Positions 54,212 to 61,657 of a stretch of 64,000 nt of DNA are shown piece after piece. Numbering within the stretch: position 1 is the stretch's first letter; each line of letters starts with the position of its first letter. The DNA comes from Flavobacterium sp. ACN2 (GTDB lineage: Bacteria; Bacteroidota; Bacteroidia; Flavobacteriales; Flavobacteriaceae): assembly GCF_002303885.1 (NCBI RefSeq), contig NZ_MRCM01000001.1, positions 390,279 to 454,278 of the forward strand, given 5' to 3'. Below the pieces are notes generated by a model. The model was not told where the DNA came from and made no database searches. It was given only the letters and a program-made list of their open reading frames with translations. Made by a program: the position numbers and the translations under genes.

Positions 54212-54310
54212 GCTGTTTCCCGCTTTCGCCTATATCTTTTTGTCTGCAGAAAAAGCAGCCAAAAAGGATACCGGCTCTATCGGGGCTAGGACACTCGGTT
54301 TCATAAGAAC
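54212..54310 (-). repeat. Dispersed intergenic hairpin repeat, copy 4 (inverted)
   Basis: Same flanks as copy 3: GCTGTTTCCCGC at left and TATCGGGGCTAGG, TTTCATAAGAAC at right. The central stem has a new sequence (ATCTTTTTGTCTGC / GCAGCCAAAAAGGAT) but keeps the outer 3 bp, the bulged G, an A/T stem, a mismatch and an inner G/C stem. Confidence 0.85.
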
Positions 54311-54319
54311 GTTTTCTTA

Positions 54320-54394
54320 TTGTCAGACTGAGCGAAGTCGAAGTCATACAAAGTGATTCAGCACGCGGGACTTCGACTTCGCTCAGTCTGACAA
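54320..54394. repeat. Perfect 26-bp inverted repeat
   Basis: Arms at 54320-54345 and 54369-54394 are exact reverse complements (starting TTGTCAGACTGAGCGAAG), separated by 23 nt. Such TGTCAGACTGAGC elements recur in Flavobacterium genomes. The remaining bases of the 54090-54517 spacer hold only the promoter region of ddl. Confidence 0.9.
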
Positions 54395-54517
54395 TCAAAA
54401 CGAATAAAAAAACGTTTAAGAAAATTAGTTCACCCGCTCCGTCTTTTAGCTATAGCTTAGATTGTGGCAAAAACTTGAAACATTAAACTTGAAACAATTA
54501 AAAAATAAAAATATACA

Positions 54518-55489
54518 ATGAAAAACATTGCCATCATCATGGGCGGCTATTCCAGCGAATACAAAATATCTTTAATCAGCGGGAATGTCGTGTATCAATA
54601 TCTTGACAAAACAAAATACAACGGATTTCGTATTCACATTTTTAAGGAAAAATGGGTTTATGTTGATCCAAATGATGCCGAATTCCCAATCGATAGAAAT
54701 GATTTTTCAGTTACCGTAAACGGCGAGAAAATTACTTTTGACTGTGTTTTCAACGCCATTCACGGAACTCCAGGCGAAGACGGATTAATGCAAGCCTATT
54801 TCGAATTAATTGGTCTGCCACAATCTTCTTGCGATTATTACCAATCGGCACTAACATTCAATAAAAGAGATTTATTGTCTGTTTTAAAACCATACGGAAT
54901 CAAAACAGCTATTTCTTATTACTTAAACAAAGGGGACGAAATCAACACAGCAGAAATCGTTAAAAAAGTTGGGCTTCCTTGTTTCGTAAAACCAAACAAA
55001 GCAGGTTCAAGTTTCGGGATCTCAAAAGTAAAAACCGAAGCTGAATTGCCAATCGCGATTGAAGTTGCATATAAAGAAGACAACGAAATCATTATTGAAA
55101 GTTTCCTTGACGGAACTGAAGTTTCTGTTGGCGTAATTAATTATCAAGGAGAAATTAAAGTATTGCCAATTACAGAAATTGTATCAGACAATGATTTCTT
55201 TGATTACGAAGCAAAATACGAAGGAAAATCGCAGGAAATCACGCCAGCGAGAATCTCTGACGAAATGACTAGAAAAGTTAGCGAAACAGCAAAACGTGCC
55301 TATGAAGTTTTAAAAATGAAAGGTTTCTCTAGAAGCGAATTCATTATCGTAAACGACGAGCCTCATATGCTTGAAATGAATACCATTCCAGGTTTAACAA
55401 CAGAAAGTTTAATTCCACAACAAGCAAAAGCAGCCGGAATTTCTCTGGAAGATTTATTCACAAATGCGATTGAGTTAGCTTTGAAATAA
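54518..55489 (+). CDS. ddl: D-alanine--D-alanine ligase
   Basis: A 323-residue ATP-grasp enzyme: MKNIAIIMGGYSSEYKISLI at the start, NAIHGTPGEDGLMQAYFEL, KRDLLSVLKPYGIKTA, VKPNKAGSSFGISKVK, and SEFIIVNDEPHMLEMNTIPG with the metal-binding Glu/Asn. Forms the D-Ala-D-Ala dipeptide for peptidoglycan. It is divergent from the rluD/PASTA pair. Confidence 0.96.
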   Translation: MKNIAIIMGGYSSEYKISLISGNVVYQYLDKTKYNGFRIHIFKEKWVYVDPNDAEFPIDRNDFSVTVNGEKITFDCVFNAIHGTPGEDGLMQAYFELIGLPQSSCDYYQSALTFNKRDLLSVLKPYGIKTAISYYLNKGDEINTAEIVKKVGLPCFVKPNKAGSSFGISKVKTEAELPIAIEVAYKEDNEIIIESFLDGTEVSVGVINYQGEIKVLPITEIVSDNDFFDYEAKYEGKSQEITPARISDEMTRKVSETAKRAYEVLKMKGFSRSEFIIVNDEPHMLEMNTIPGLTTESLIPQQAKAAGISLEDLFTNAIELALK

Positions 55490-55503
55490 GATGCTAAGAT
55501 ACT

Positions 55504-55542
55504 AAGGTGCTAAGATTCTAAGATTTTAGCACCTTTGTTTTT
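55504..55542 (+). terminator. Terminator of ddl made from the TTAGCACC repeat
   Basis: AAGGTGCTAA (55504-55513) pairs with TTAGCACCTT (55526-55535), followed by TGTTTTTT. The hairpin is formed by two units of the AGGTGCTAAG-type repeat. Confidence 0.75.
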
Positions 55543-55586
55543 TATAAAACAATTTAATTTTTTGCCTCTCTGAACCTTAATAAAAT

Positions 55587-56240
55587 ATGCTCTTTCTAGT
55601 CGGAACTCGAGATTCAAATGTGAAAAATGGGATAATTTCAAATGAAAAATGTCCCAAATGCGAGATTAAAAACACACTGCATTTTAGTATATACAAAACG
55701 TATACTCATATTACTATGATTCCTCTTTTTCCCGTCGGGAAATATGTAAATGTACAATGTGGTAACTGTGAAATTTTATTTGATTACAATGATTTATCTT
55801 CCAACGCACAAGAAAAATTACGAAATCAAAAATTAGAAAGTTCAGTTTGGATGTTTTCTGGAAGCATTATAATGCTTTTAGCCATTATTTATAGTATAAA
55901 TACTTATATTAACAACAATAACAAAACAGCAATTTTAATAAAAAAACCTCAGGTAGGTGATGTTTATAATTTAAAGTTTTCAAACGGTTATTATTCATCT
56001 TTTAAAATAGATAGAATAACAACCGACAGCATTTTTACAACACATAATGATTTTGATGCTTATATGCCTTACGAATTAGATGATTTAGATAAAAATGAAA
56101 ACTATTCAGATCGAAAAGTATCTTATTCAAAAAAAGCAATCATTGAACTTTATGATAATAATGAAATAATAAAAATCAAACGAGCTAAATACCCATTAGA
56201 AGCGAAAGAACTTGAATACAAAATTCCAGCAACAAAATAA
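55587..56240 (+). CDS. Zinc-ribbon membrane protein, function unknown
   Basis: A 217-residue protein. The N-terminal domain has two Cys pairs, EKCPKCEIKN and VQCGNCEILF, forming a zinc ribbon as in many Bacteroidota proteins starting with xFxxGT. One membrane helix (about 90-112) is followed by a C-terminal domain (KPQVGDVYNLKFSNGYYSSF). Function unknown. Flanked by copies of the TTAGCACC repeat. Confidence 0.75.
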   Translation: MLFLVGTRDSNVKNGIISNEKCPKCEIKNTLHFSIYKTYTHITMIPLFPVGKYVNVQCGNCEILFDYNDLSSNAQEKLRNQKLESSVWMFSGSIIMLLAIIYSINTYINNNNKTAILIKKPQVGDVYNLKFSNGYYSSFKIDRITTDSIFTTHNDFDAYMPYELDDLDKNENYSDRKVSYSKKAIIELYDNNEIIKIKRAKYPLEAKELEYKIPATK

Positions 56241-56285
56241 AAACTTAGAATCTCAGCAACTTAGAACCTTAGCACCTTAAAAAAA

Positions 56286-56978
56286 ATGAAAGAAATCTTC
56301 GAATGGAATAGACTGTTTTTTAACGAATTGCCAGAAGTTTTTCTTTTGGAAGTAATATTTCGTTCGACAGTAATGTTCACCATTTTACTGTTAACGCTTA
56401 AACTGGCTGGTAAACGAGGTGTTAAACAATTATCAATTTTCGAAACCGTAATTGTTATTGCATTAGGTTCTGCTGCTGGCGATCCTATGTTTTATGAAGA
56501 TGTCGGAATCGTTCCGGCAGCAATTGTCTTTTTGGTCATTATTATTTTGTACCGTTCTGTGACATGGCTTACTGGAAAAAGTAAAAAATTCGAAGAGTTT
56601 ATAGAAGGTAAAACCGAATGTTTAATTAATGATGGAAAATTTTCAATCTCTACTTTCAAAAAAGAAAGTCTGGCGCAAGACGAGTTTTTTGCTGAATTGC
56701 GTATCAGATCAATTGAGCATTTAGGACAAGTACAGCACGCCTTTATAGAAACCAGTGGCGAGATAAGCGTCTTCTTTTATCCAGATGAGAAAGTAAAATA
56801 CGGACTTCCTATTTTACCTTCTATGTTTAATGCTAAGAACAAATTCATTCCAACCGACGGAATCTATGCTTGTTCGTTCTGCGGACATACACAAGAAGTT
56901 AAAAAAGGAACAGCAAAATGTGATGTCTGTAAAAAAGAAGAATGGGTCGAAGCGATAAATACCCTTAGAATAACTTAA
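56286..56978 (+). CDS. DUF421 (YetF-like) membrane protein with C-terminal zinc ribbon
   Basis: A 230-residue protein with about three N-terminal helices (20-105; LLTLKLAGKRGVKQLSIFE, GSAAGDPMFYEDVG), the cytosolic DUF421 domain (KTECLINDGKFSISTFKKE, DEFFAELRIRSIEHLGQ), and a final CSFCGHTQEV...CDVCKKEEW zinc ribbon. Function of the family is unclear. The C-terminal Cys4 site is an addition relative to B. subtilis YetF. Confidence 0.88.
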   Translation: MKEIFEWNRLFFNELPEVFLLEVIFRSTVMFTILLLTLKLAGKRGVKQLSIFETVIVIALGSAAGDPMFYEDVGIVPAAIVFLVIIILYRSVTWLTGKSKKFEEFIEGKTECLINDGKFSISTFKKESLAQDEFFAELRIRSIEHLGQVQHAFIETSGEISVFFYPDEKVKYGLPILPSMFNAKNKFIPTDGIYACSFCGHTQEVKKGTAKCDVCKKEEWVEAINTLRIT

Positions 56979-57106
56979 AATAAATTCCAAAAAAGAAAAA
57001 TTCCAAATTCCAAAACAAAGAAAAACTAAGATTCAGCACCATCCAAATAAAACTTAGTCCCGATAGCTATCAGGATAGCATCCCACAACCTTAGAAACTT
57101 AAAGAA

Positions 57107-57565
57107 ATGCGAAAAGCCATATTTCCAGGGTCATTTGACCCAATTACGTTAGGACATGAAGACATTATCAAAAGAGGAATTCCTCTATTTGACGAAATTG
57201 TGATTGCCATTGGTGTTAATGCCGAAAAAAAATACATGTTTTCACTAGAAGAAAGAAAACGCTTTATTGAAGAAACTTTCAAAGACGAACCAAAAGTTTC
57301 CGTAATTACTTATGAAGGACTAACAATTGATTTGGCTAAAAAAGAAAAAGCCAATTTCATCTTAAGAGGCCTACGTAATCCAGCCGATTTCGAATTCGAA
57401 AAAGCCATTGCACATACCAACAGAAAACTGTCTAAAATAGAAACTGTTTTCTTATTGACAGCTGCAAGTACCTCATTTATCAGTTCGAGCATTGTGCGTG
57501 ATGTATTGCGCCATGGTGGCGAATATGAGATGCTGGTTCCAGATGCGGTTAGAGTGAAAAAATAA
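57107..57565 (+). CDS. coaD: Phosphopantetheine adenylyltransferase
   Basis: A 152-residue nucleotidyltransferase: KAIFPGSFDPITLGHEDIIK with the T/HxGH motif (LGHED), FILRGLRNPADFEFEKAIAH, and TAASTSFISSSIVRDVLRHG. Makes dephospho-CoA from phosphopantetheine and ATP. Standard length. Confidence 0.95.
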   Translation: MRKAIFPGSFDPITLGHEDIIKRGIPLFDEIVIAIGVNAEKKYMFSLEERKRFIEETFKDEPKVSVITYEGLTIDLAKKEKANFILRGLRNPADFEFEKAIAHTNRKLSKIETVFLLTAASTSFISSSIVRDVLRHGGEYEMLVPDAVRVKK

Positions 57566-57629
57566 TTGAATTAAATTTTACAATTTCTATTTTCCTAGGA
57601 AACCGATTATTCTTTTTATTTAAACAATT

Positions 57630-58421
57630 ATGAAGTCAAATACTTTGCACTATAATTTTTATGCTATATCTCTTTTTAGGATAAAAGATAAATTACTGCA
57701 ATGGGACTACAGTACAGTAGAAGGAACTGGTGTCGTAGCAAAATTTTCAGGAAGAGGTAAATATGCCCATGTTGAATTATCTATATCAAATTCACCAACC
57801 AACACAAATGAAGTAATTTGGAATATTACTGAGGAACAAATTCCAAACAATTTTGGGCATAAACCATATATTGAAGAGGCATTAAGTTTTTTTTTAGCTC
57901 ATGTTTCTGCCCTTACAGGGAATAGAGTTTATTTAAAATTTGACATTAATTTCATTAGTTTTCATATTACTGATAGTCATCCTCGCGATTTTTTAGAAGC
58001 TACTATGAATGCAATAGTAAATAGTTTCGACCCTACTGCTTTTCCTTTCGATAAAAATCAAGTAGAAAGAATAATTCAAACTACTTATAATTATCAAAAA
58101 GAAAATAATATGCTGAAAAAAGATATTATTGAATCTTTAAAAAATGAAGTGGTGACGGAAAAGTTTTCAAAAATAATTAGTCAAAAAAATATTGATTCAA
58201 GAATGCTCAATGGCATTCATTTCAATAGTTATACTATTGATCTTTTTGAAAATAGGAAAGCATTACTCAGTGAAGATGAAAGAAAATATTTCCAAACACA
58301 AAATGCAATTGATTATTATGAAAGGCTTACAAATATTGGTAAAGCTCATATCGCAAAAACACTAAATGATTATTATGATTTAAACTATCATTTTGATATA
58401 CAAAAAGAAGATTATCAATAA
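57630..58421 (+). CDS. Protein with an EF-G domain IV-like core
   Basis: A 263-residue protein not matching a named family. Residues about 38-130 resemble domain IV of elongation factor G: FSGRGKYAHVELSIS, YIEEALSFFLAHVSALTGN, FHITDSHPRDFLEATMNAIV (compare G-x-G-x-F-x-H-V, IEEAL and the YHDVDSSE...A region). No GTPase or other EF-G domains are present. The C-terminal half is helical (NIDSRMLNGIHFNSYTIDLF, YYERLTNIGKAHIAKTLND). Inference only. Confidence 0.6.
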   Translation: MKSNTLHYNFYAISLFRIKDKLLQWDYSTVEGTGVVAKFSGRGKYAHVELSISNSPTNTNEVIWNITEEQIPNNFGHKPYIEEALSFFLAHVSALTGNRVYLKFDINFISFHITDSHPRDFLEATMNAIVNSFDPTAFPFDKNQVERIIQTTYNYQKENNMLKKDIIESLKNEVVTEKFSKIISQKNIDSRMLNGIHFNSYTIDLFENRKALLSEDERKYFQTQNAIDYYERLTNIGKAHIAKTLNDYYDLNYHFDIQKEDYQ

Positions 58422-58510
58422 AAAAACTATTTTATTTATTCTTCACTTTATAAACTTGCCAGCGAAGCAAATTATAAGTAATTTCGCATTTTTAAAACAA
58501 ACAATAAATA

Positions 58511-59089
58511 ATGAGCATCGAAAGAGAATTAAGCAAACGAAGCGGATCTAAATGTGAACTTTGCGGTAATGAAGAGAATTTAAAAGTTTATCAAGTCCTG
58601 CCAACCAAAAAAGGCGGAATTGATGAAGCTGTATTAGCCTGTAACACTTGTATTGACCAAATTGAAAATCCAGACAACGTTGATTTAAATCACTGGAGAT
58701 GTCTTAACGACAGTATGTGGAACGAAAATATTCCTGTACAAGTTGTAGCTTGGAGAATGTTAAGCCGTATGCGCGCTGCAGGATGGCCACAAGAATTGCT
58801 AGATATGATGTACCTAGATGAAGATATATTAGAATGGGCAAAAGCAACAGGAGAAGGCGAAGACGACGAAAATAAACTAGTTCACCGCGACAGCAACGGC
58901 GTGGTACTACAACATGGAGATTCTGTAGTTTTAATTAAAGATCTTAAGGTAAAAGGTTCTAGCATGGTTGCCAAACAAGGAACTGCTGTTAGAAACATCC
59001 GTTTAGACCACGAAAACGCCGAATATATTGAAGGAAAAGTAGATGGTCAACAGATTGTGATTATTACACAGTATGTGAAGAAGATTTAG
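58511..59089 (+). CDS. PhnA/YjdM-type zinc protein
   Basis: A 192-residue protein: zinc ribbon SKCELCGNEENLKVYQV and LACNTCIDQIENP at the N-terminus, a middle segment (LNDSMWNENIPVQVVAWRML), and the C-terminal PhnA SH3-like domain (VVLQHGDSVVLIKDLKVKG). Despite the name, the family is not proven to act on phosphonoacetate. Confidence 0.9.
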   Translation: MSIERELSKRSGSKCELCGNEENLKVYQVLPTKKGGIDEAVLACNTCIDQIENPDNVDLNHWRCLNDSMWNENIPVQVVAWRMLSRMRAAGWPQELLDMMYLDEDILEWAKATGEGEDDENKLVHRDSNGVVLQHGDSVVLIKDLKVKGSSMVAKQGTAVRNIRLDHENAEYIEGKVDGQQIVIITQYVKKI

Positions 59090-59271
59090 ATAAAGTTGCT
59101 AAGGTTCTGAGGTGCTAAGATTCTAAGTTTTTTTTAGAATACTAACTATTTAACCGCAAAGCACACAATGATTTACGCAAAGTTCGCAAAGTTTTATCCA
59201 CAAAGCTTTGCTAACTTTGCGCTTTTATAAAGCCTAAAATTAGAAAAAAAACTTAGCGAGCTTTGCGGTAA
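59089..59271. repeat. TTAGCACC-type repeat followed by a long inverted repeat
   Basis: 59089-59125 contains GTTGCTAAGGTTCTGAGGTG and GCTAAGATTCTAAG. 59152-59271 is an imperfect inverted repeat beginning AACCGCAAAG and ending CTTTGCGGTAA, with internal ACGCAAAGTTCGCAAAG and CTTTGCTAACTTTGCGC. These units fill the spacer after the PhnA-like gene; nothing else is seen in it. Confidence 0.75.
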
Positions 59272-59315
59272 ATTCAAAGACAAGGTATATCAACTTAAAA
59301 TCTGAAACTTTAAAC

Positions 59316-59351
59316 AAAAAAAGCCCGTCCATAAAACTGAACGGGCTTTTT
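59316..59351. terminator. Bidirectional intrinsic terminator
   Basis: AAAAAAAGCCCGTCC ... GAACGGGCTTTTT. Stem of about 12 bp between convergent genes. Confidence 0.9.
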
Positions 59352-59375
59352 AAATATATTGTTTTTAATCGAAAA

Positions 59376-59819
59376 TTATTTTTGAAATAATTTATTGATC
59401 TGATCTTTTACGAATGGCTCAGAAACGTTGTTTGTTGCTGCGTCTCTTTCTTTACCAGAAACCATAAACTGAACTGTAGCTTTGTCTGGAACCACATTTC
59501 CTGTGTAGTGTAACCAAATGTAGTTGTTAGGTAACTCTAATTTGATATCGTACAACGGAGAAGCTGTAAATCCGCCCATGATAATGTTGTATAAAGCGTT
59601 ATAAGCATTATCGATGTTCTTAAATGAAAATTTTCTCAAAGTCGAATCGTCATCACTTTGAACAATAGTGTAATACACAGTGTATTCGTCACCAATTTTC
59701 TGAATGTAGTTGTTATTTACTTTTCCTAATTTTTCTACAGGAACCGTTTCTAGAACCTTAACCTGTGCAAACGAAATAAAAGTAAAAAACAATGCGGCAA
59801 GAGTAATAATCTTTTTCAT
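59376..59819 (-). CDS. Small secreted protein of unknown function
   Basis: A 147-residue protein with a signal peptide (1-18, ending SFAQ). Mature part: VKVLETVPVEKLGKVNNNY, IVQSDDDSTLRKFSFKNID, YNIIMGGFTASPLYDIKLEL, WLHYTGNVVPDKATVQFMVS. No family recognised. Monocistronic, with a terminator. Confidence 0.75.
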   Translation of the reverse strand: MKKIITLAALFFTFISFAQVKVLETVPVEKLGKVNNNYIQKIGDEYTVYYTIVQSDDDSTLRKFSFKNIDNAYNALYNIIMGGFTASPLYDIKLELPNNYIWLHYTGNVVPDKATVQFMVSGKERDAATNNVSEPFVKDQINKLFQK

Positions 59820-60005
59820 ATAGTATTTGGGGTTACAATTTTACGAACACAAAAAAACACAGAAATATTGAAAAAACACCTATCAATTCGTTATTTTTTT
59901 AACATAAAATTGTAAAACTTAGCCAAGCAATCCTAAACTATTGAAATACAATAAAATAAATATTGTAAATTCCAAAATTCAAAATCCAAAATCCAAAATC
60001 AGAAA

Positions 60006-61370
60006 TCAATACTTCCCTCTCTTCTCCTCTTCTTCTTTCTTGATGACATTACGAGCGACTTCTATTTTAAACTTCTTCCCTTTCATTTTTTCATCCTTAA
60101 TATTCTTCAGAAGATCTTTTACTTTATTGTATTTTACCGCTGCAAACGAAACAAAATCTTTTACTTCAATCAAACCTAAATCGTCTTTTTCTAGTTTTCC
60201 CTTTTGCGAAAAGAATCCAACAATATCAAATTTGTTCAGTTTGGTCTTTTTACCGCCACTGATATAAATAGTTTGAAACTGAGGCGGATTTGGTAAAGAA
60301 ACTTTACCTTCAACATCCAAAACCTCCATTTCGTAATCAATGTAGTCTAATTGTTTTTCACTTTCGTGAATAATTACATACGCCGTTCCTGTTGCCTGCA
60401 TACGCGCTGTACGTCCGTTACGGTGTGTAAACTCGTCTTCTTTTAAAGGCAGATGATAATGAATAACATGTTTCATTTCTGGAATATCCAAACCTCTCGC
60501 AGCCAAATCGGTTGTAACCAAATACGTAACACTTCCGTTTCGAAACTGAATCAAGGCACGCTCACGTTCTTCCTGATCCATTCCGCCATGATAATACACC
60601 GAATAGATTCCTTTTCCGTTTAAAGTATCGCTAATGCGTTCTGCAGCATCACGGTGATTACAGAAAATAATTGCCGATTCTGATTTTAAAGAACAAATCA
60701 AATTGAATAAACTTTGCAGTTTATCTTTTCCTGGCGAAATCACCATTTTCATCGAAAGATTGGTTTTCTCTTCTTCCTCTGGAATAAAGTCCAAAACAAC
60801 CGGATTTACAACTCGCGTATATTTCGGAATTTCAATATCAGAAGTCGCCGAAACCAAAACTCTTTTGTTTACTTTCGATAATCTTCCAATGATAAAAGAC
60901 ATCTGTTCGTGAAACCCTAATTGAAGCGATTTATCAAATTCATCCAAAATTAAAGTTTGAATTTTATCGGTTCTAAAAGTTTCTCTTTCAATATGATCCG
61001 CTATTCTTCCAGGCGTTCCAATTAAAACTGCTGGAGGATTGCTTAAATTCTTGATTTCAGTTTCGATTGAATGCCCGCCGTAACAAATATTAACTTTGTA
61101 CTGCGTTCCCATTTTTTTCCAAACCTGTTCAATTTGAAGTCCCAATTCGCGTGACGGAACCAAAATCAAACATTGAACAGACAACACTTCTGGCTGCAAC
61201 AATTCCAATATCGGAAGTAGGAAAGCCAATGTTTTTCCAGATCCTGTTGGAGAAAGTAATAAAGTATTGTTTTCGTTTAAAATAGCATCATGTGCCATTT
61301 CCTGCATTTCGTTTAGGCTTTTAATCCCTAAATTCGAAAGTATATCGTTGGAATGGTGTTTTTTATTCAT
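60006..61370 (-). CDS. DEAD-box-type RNA helicase, DbpA-like
   Basis: A 454-residue helicase: motif I SPTGSGKTLAF (40-50), Ia VPSRELGLQ, Ib GTPGRIADH, motif II DEFD (LILDEFDKSLQLG) in place of DEAD, III SATSDIEIP, V TTDLAARGLDIP and VI HRNGRTARMQ. The C-terminal 80 residues (IYISGGKKTKLNKFDIVGFF, KDFVSFAAVKYNKVKDLLK) match the DbpA RNA-binding domain, which targets 23S rRNA helix 92. Likely ribosome assembly factor. Confidence 0.92.
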   Translation of the reverse strand: MNKKHHSNDILSNLGIKSLNEMQEMAHDAILNENNTLLLSPTGSGKTLAFLLPILELLQPEVLSVQCLILVPSRELGLQIEQVWKKMGTQYKVNICYGGHSIETEIKNLSNPPAVLIGTPGRIADHIERETFRTDKIQTLILDEFDKSLQLGFHEQMSFIIGRLSKVNKRVLVSATSDIEIPKYTRVVNPVVLDFIPEEEEKTNLSMKMVISPGKDKLQSLFNLICSLKSESAIIFCNHRDAAERISDTLNGKGIYSVYYHGGMDQEERERALIQFRNGSVTYLVTTDLAARGLDIPEMKHVIHYHLPLKEDEFTHRNGRTARMQATGTAYVIIHESEKQLDYIDYEMEVLDVEGKVSLPNPPQFQTIYISGGKKTKLNKFDIVGFFSQKGKLEKDDLGLIEVKDFVSFAAVKYNKVKDLLKNIKDEKMKGKKFKIEVARNVIKKEEEEKRGKY

Positions 61371-61479
61371 TTTGCAAAAGTAGAGAAAAATAGTTGGCAG
61401 TGTACAGTTTTTAGTATTCAGTTTTCAGTCGCAGTTTTCAGTCTTGAGTCAAGTTTATGCAGAAATCGTAAAAAACTAT

Positions 61480-61574
61480 TTCACGCAGATTTTGCAGATT
61501 TAGGCAGATTTTTATTTTTATTATTTTTAAAAATCTTTTTTTAATCTGCTCAAATCTGTAAAATCTGCGTGAAA
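61480..61574. repeat. Imperfect inverted repeat with AGATTT units
   Basis: TTTCACGCAGATTTTGCAGA at the left (61480) mirrors TCTGTAAAATCTGCGTGAAA at the right, with GGCAGATTT/AATCTGCTC inside. It lies between the divergent helicase and M14 genes, preceded by TTTTCAGTC-type short repeats (about 61410-61450). Confidence 0.8.
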
Positions 61575-61657
61575 CCAATAAACGCAAAGCTTGTCAACTT
61601 GAAACTTGAAATCTGAAACAAAAAACTATATATTTGATTCCTATTAAAACCAAAACC

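Noticed and set aside
59950..60005. Possible CRISPR-like short repeats (AAAATCCAAAATCC)
   Set aside because: Simple A/T-rich tandem words without spacers; similar words occur in several other spacers.
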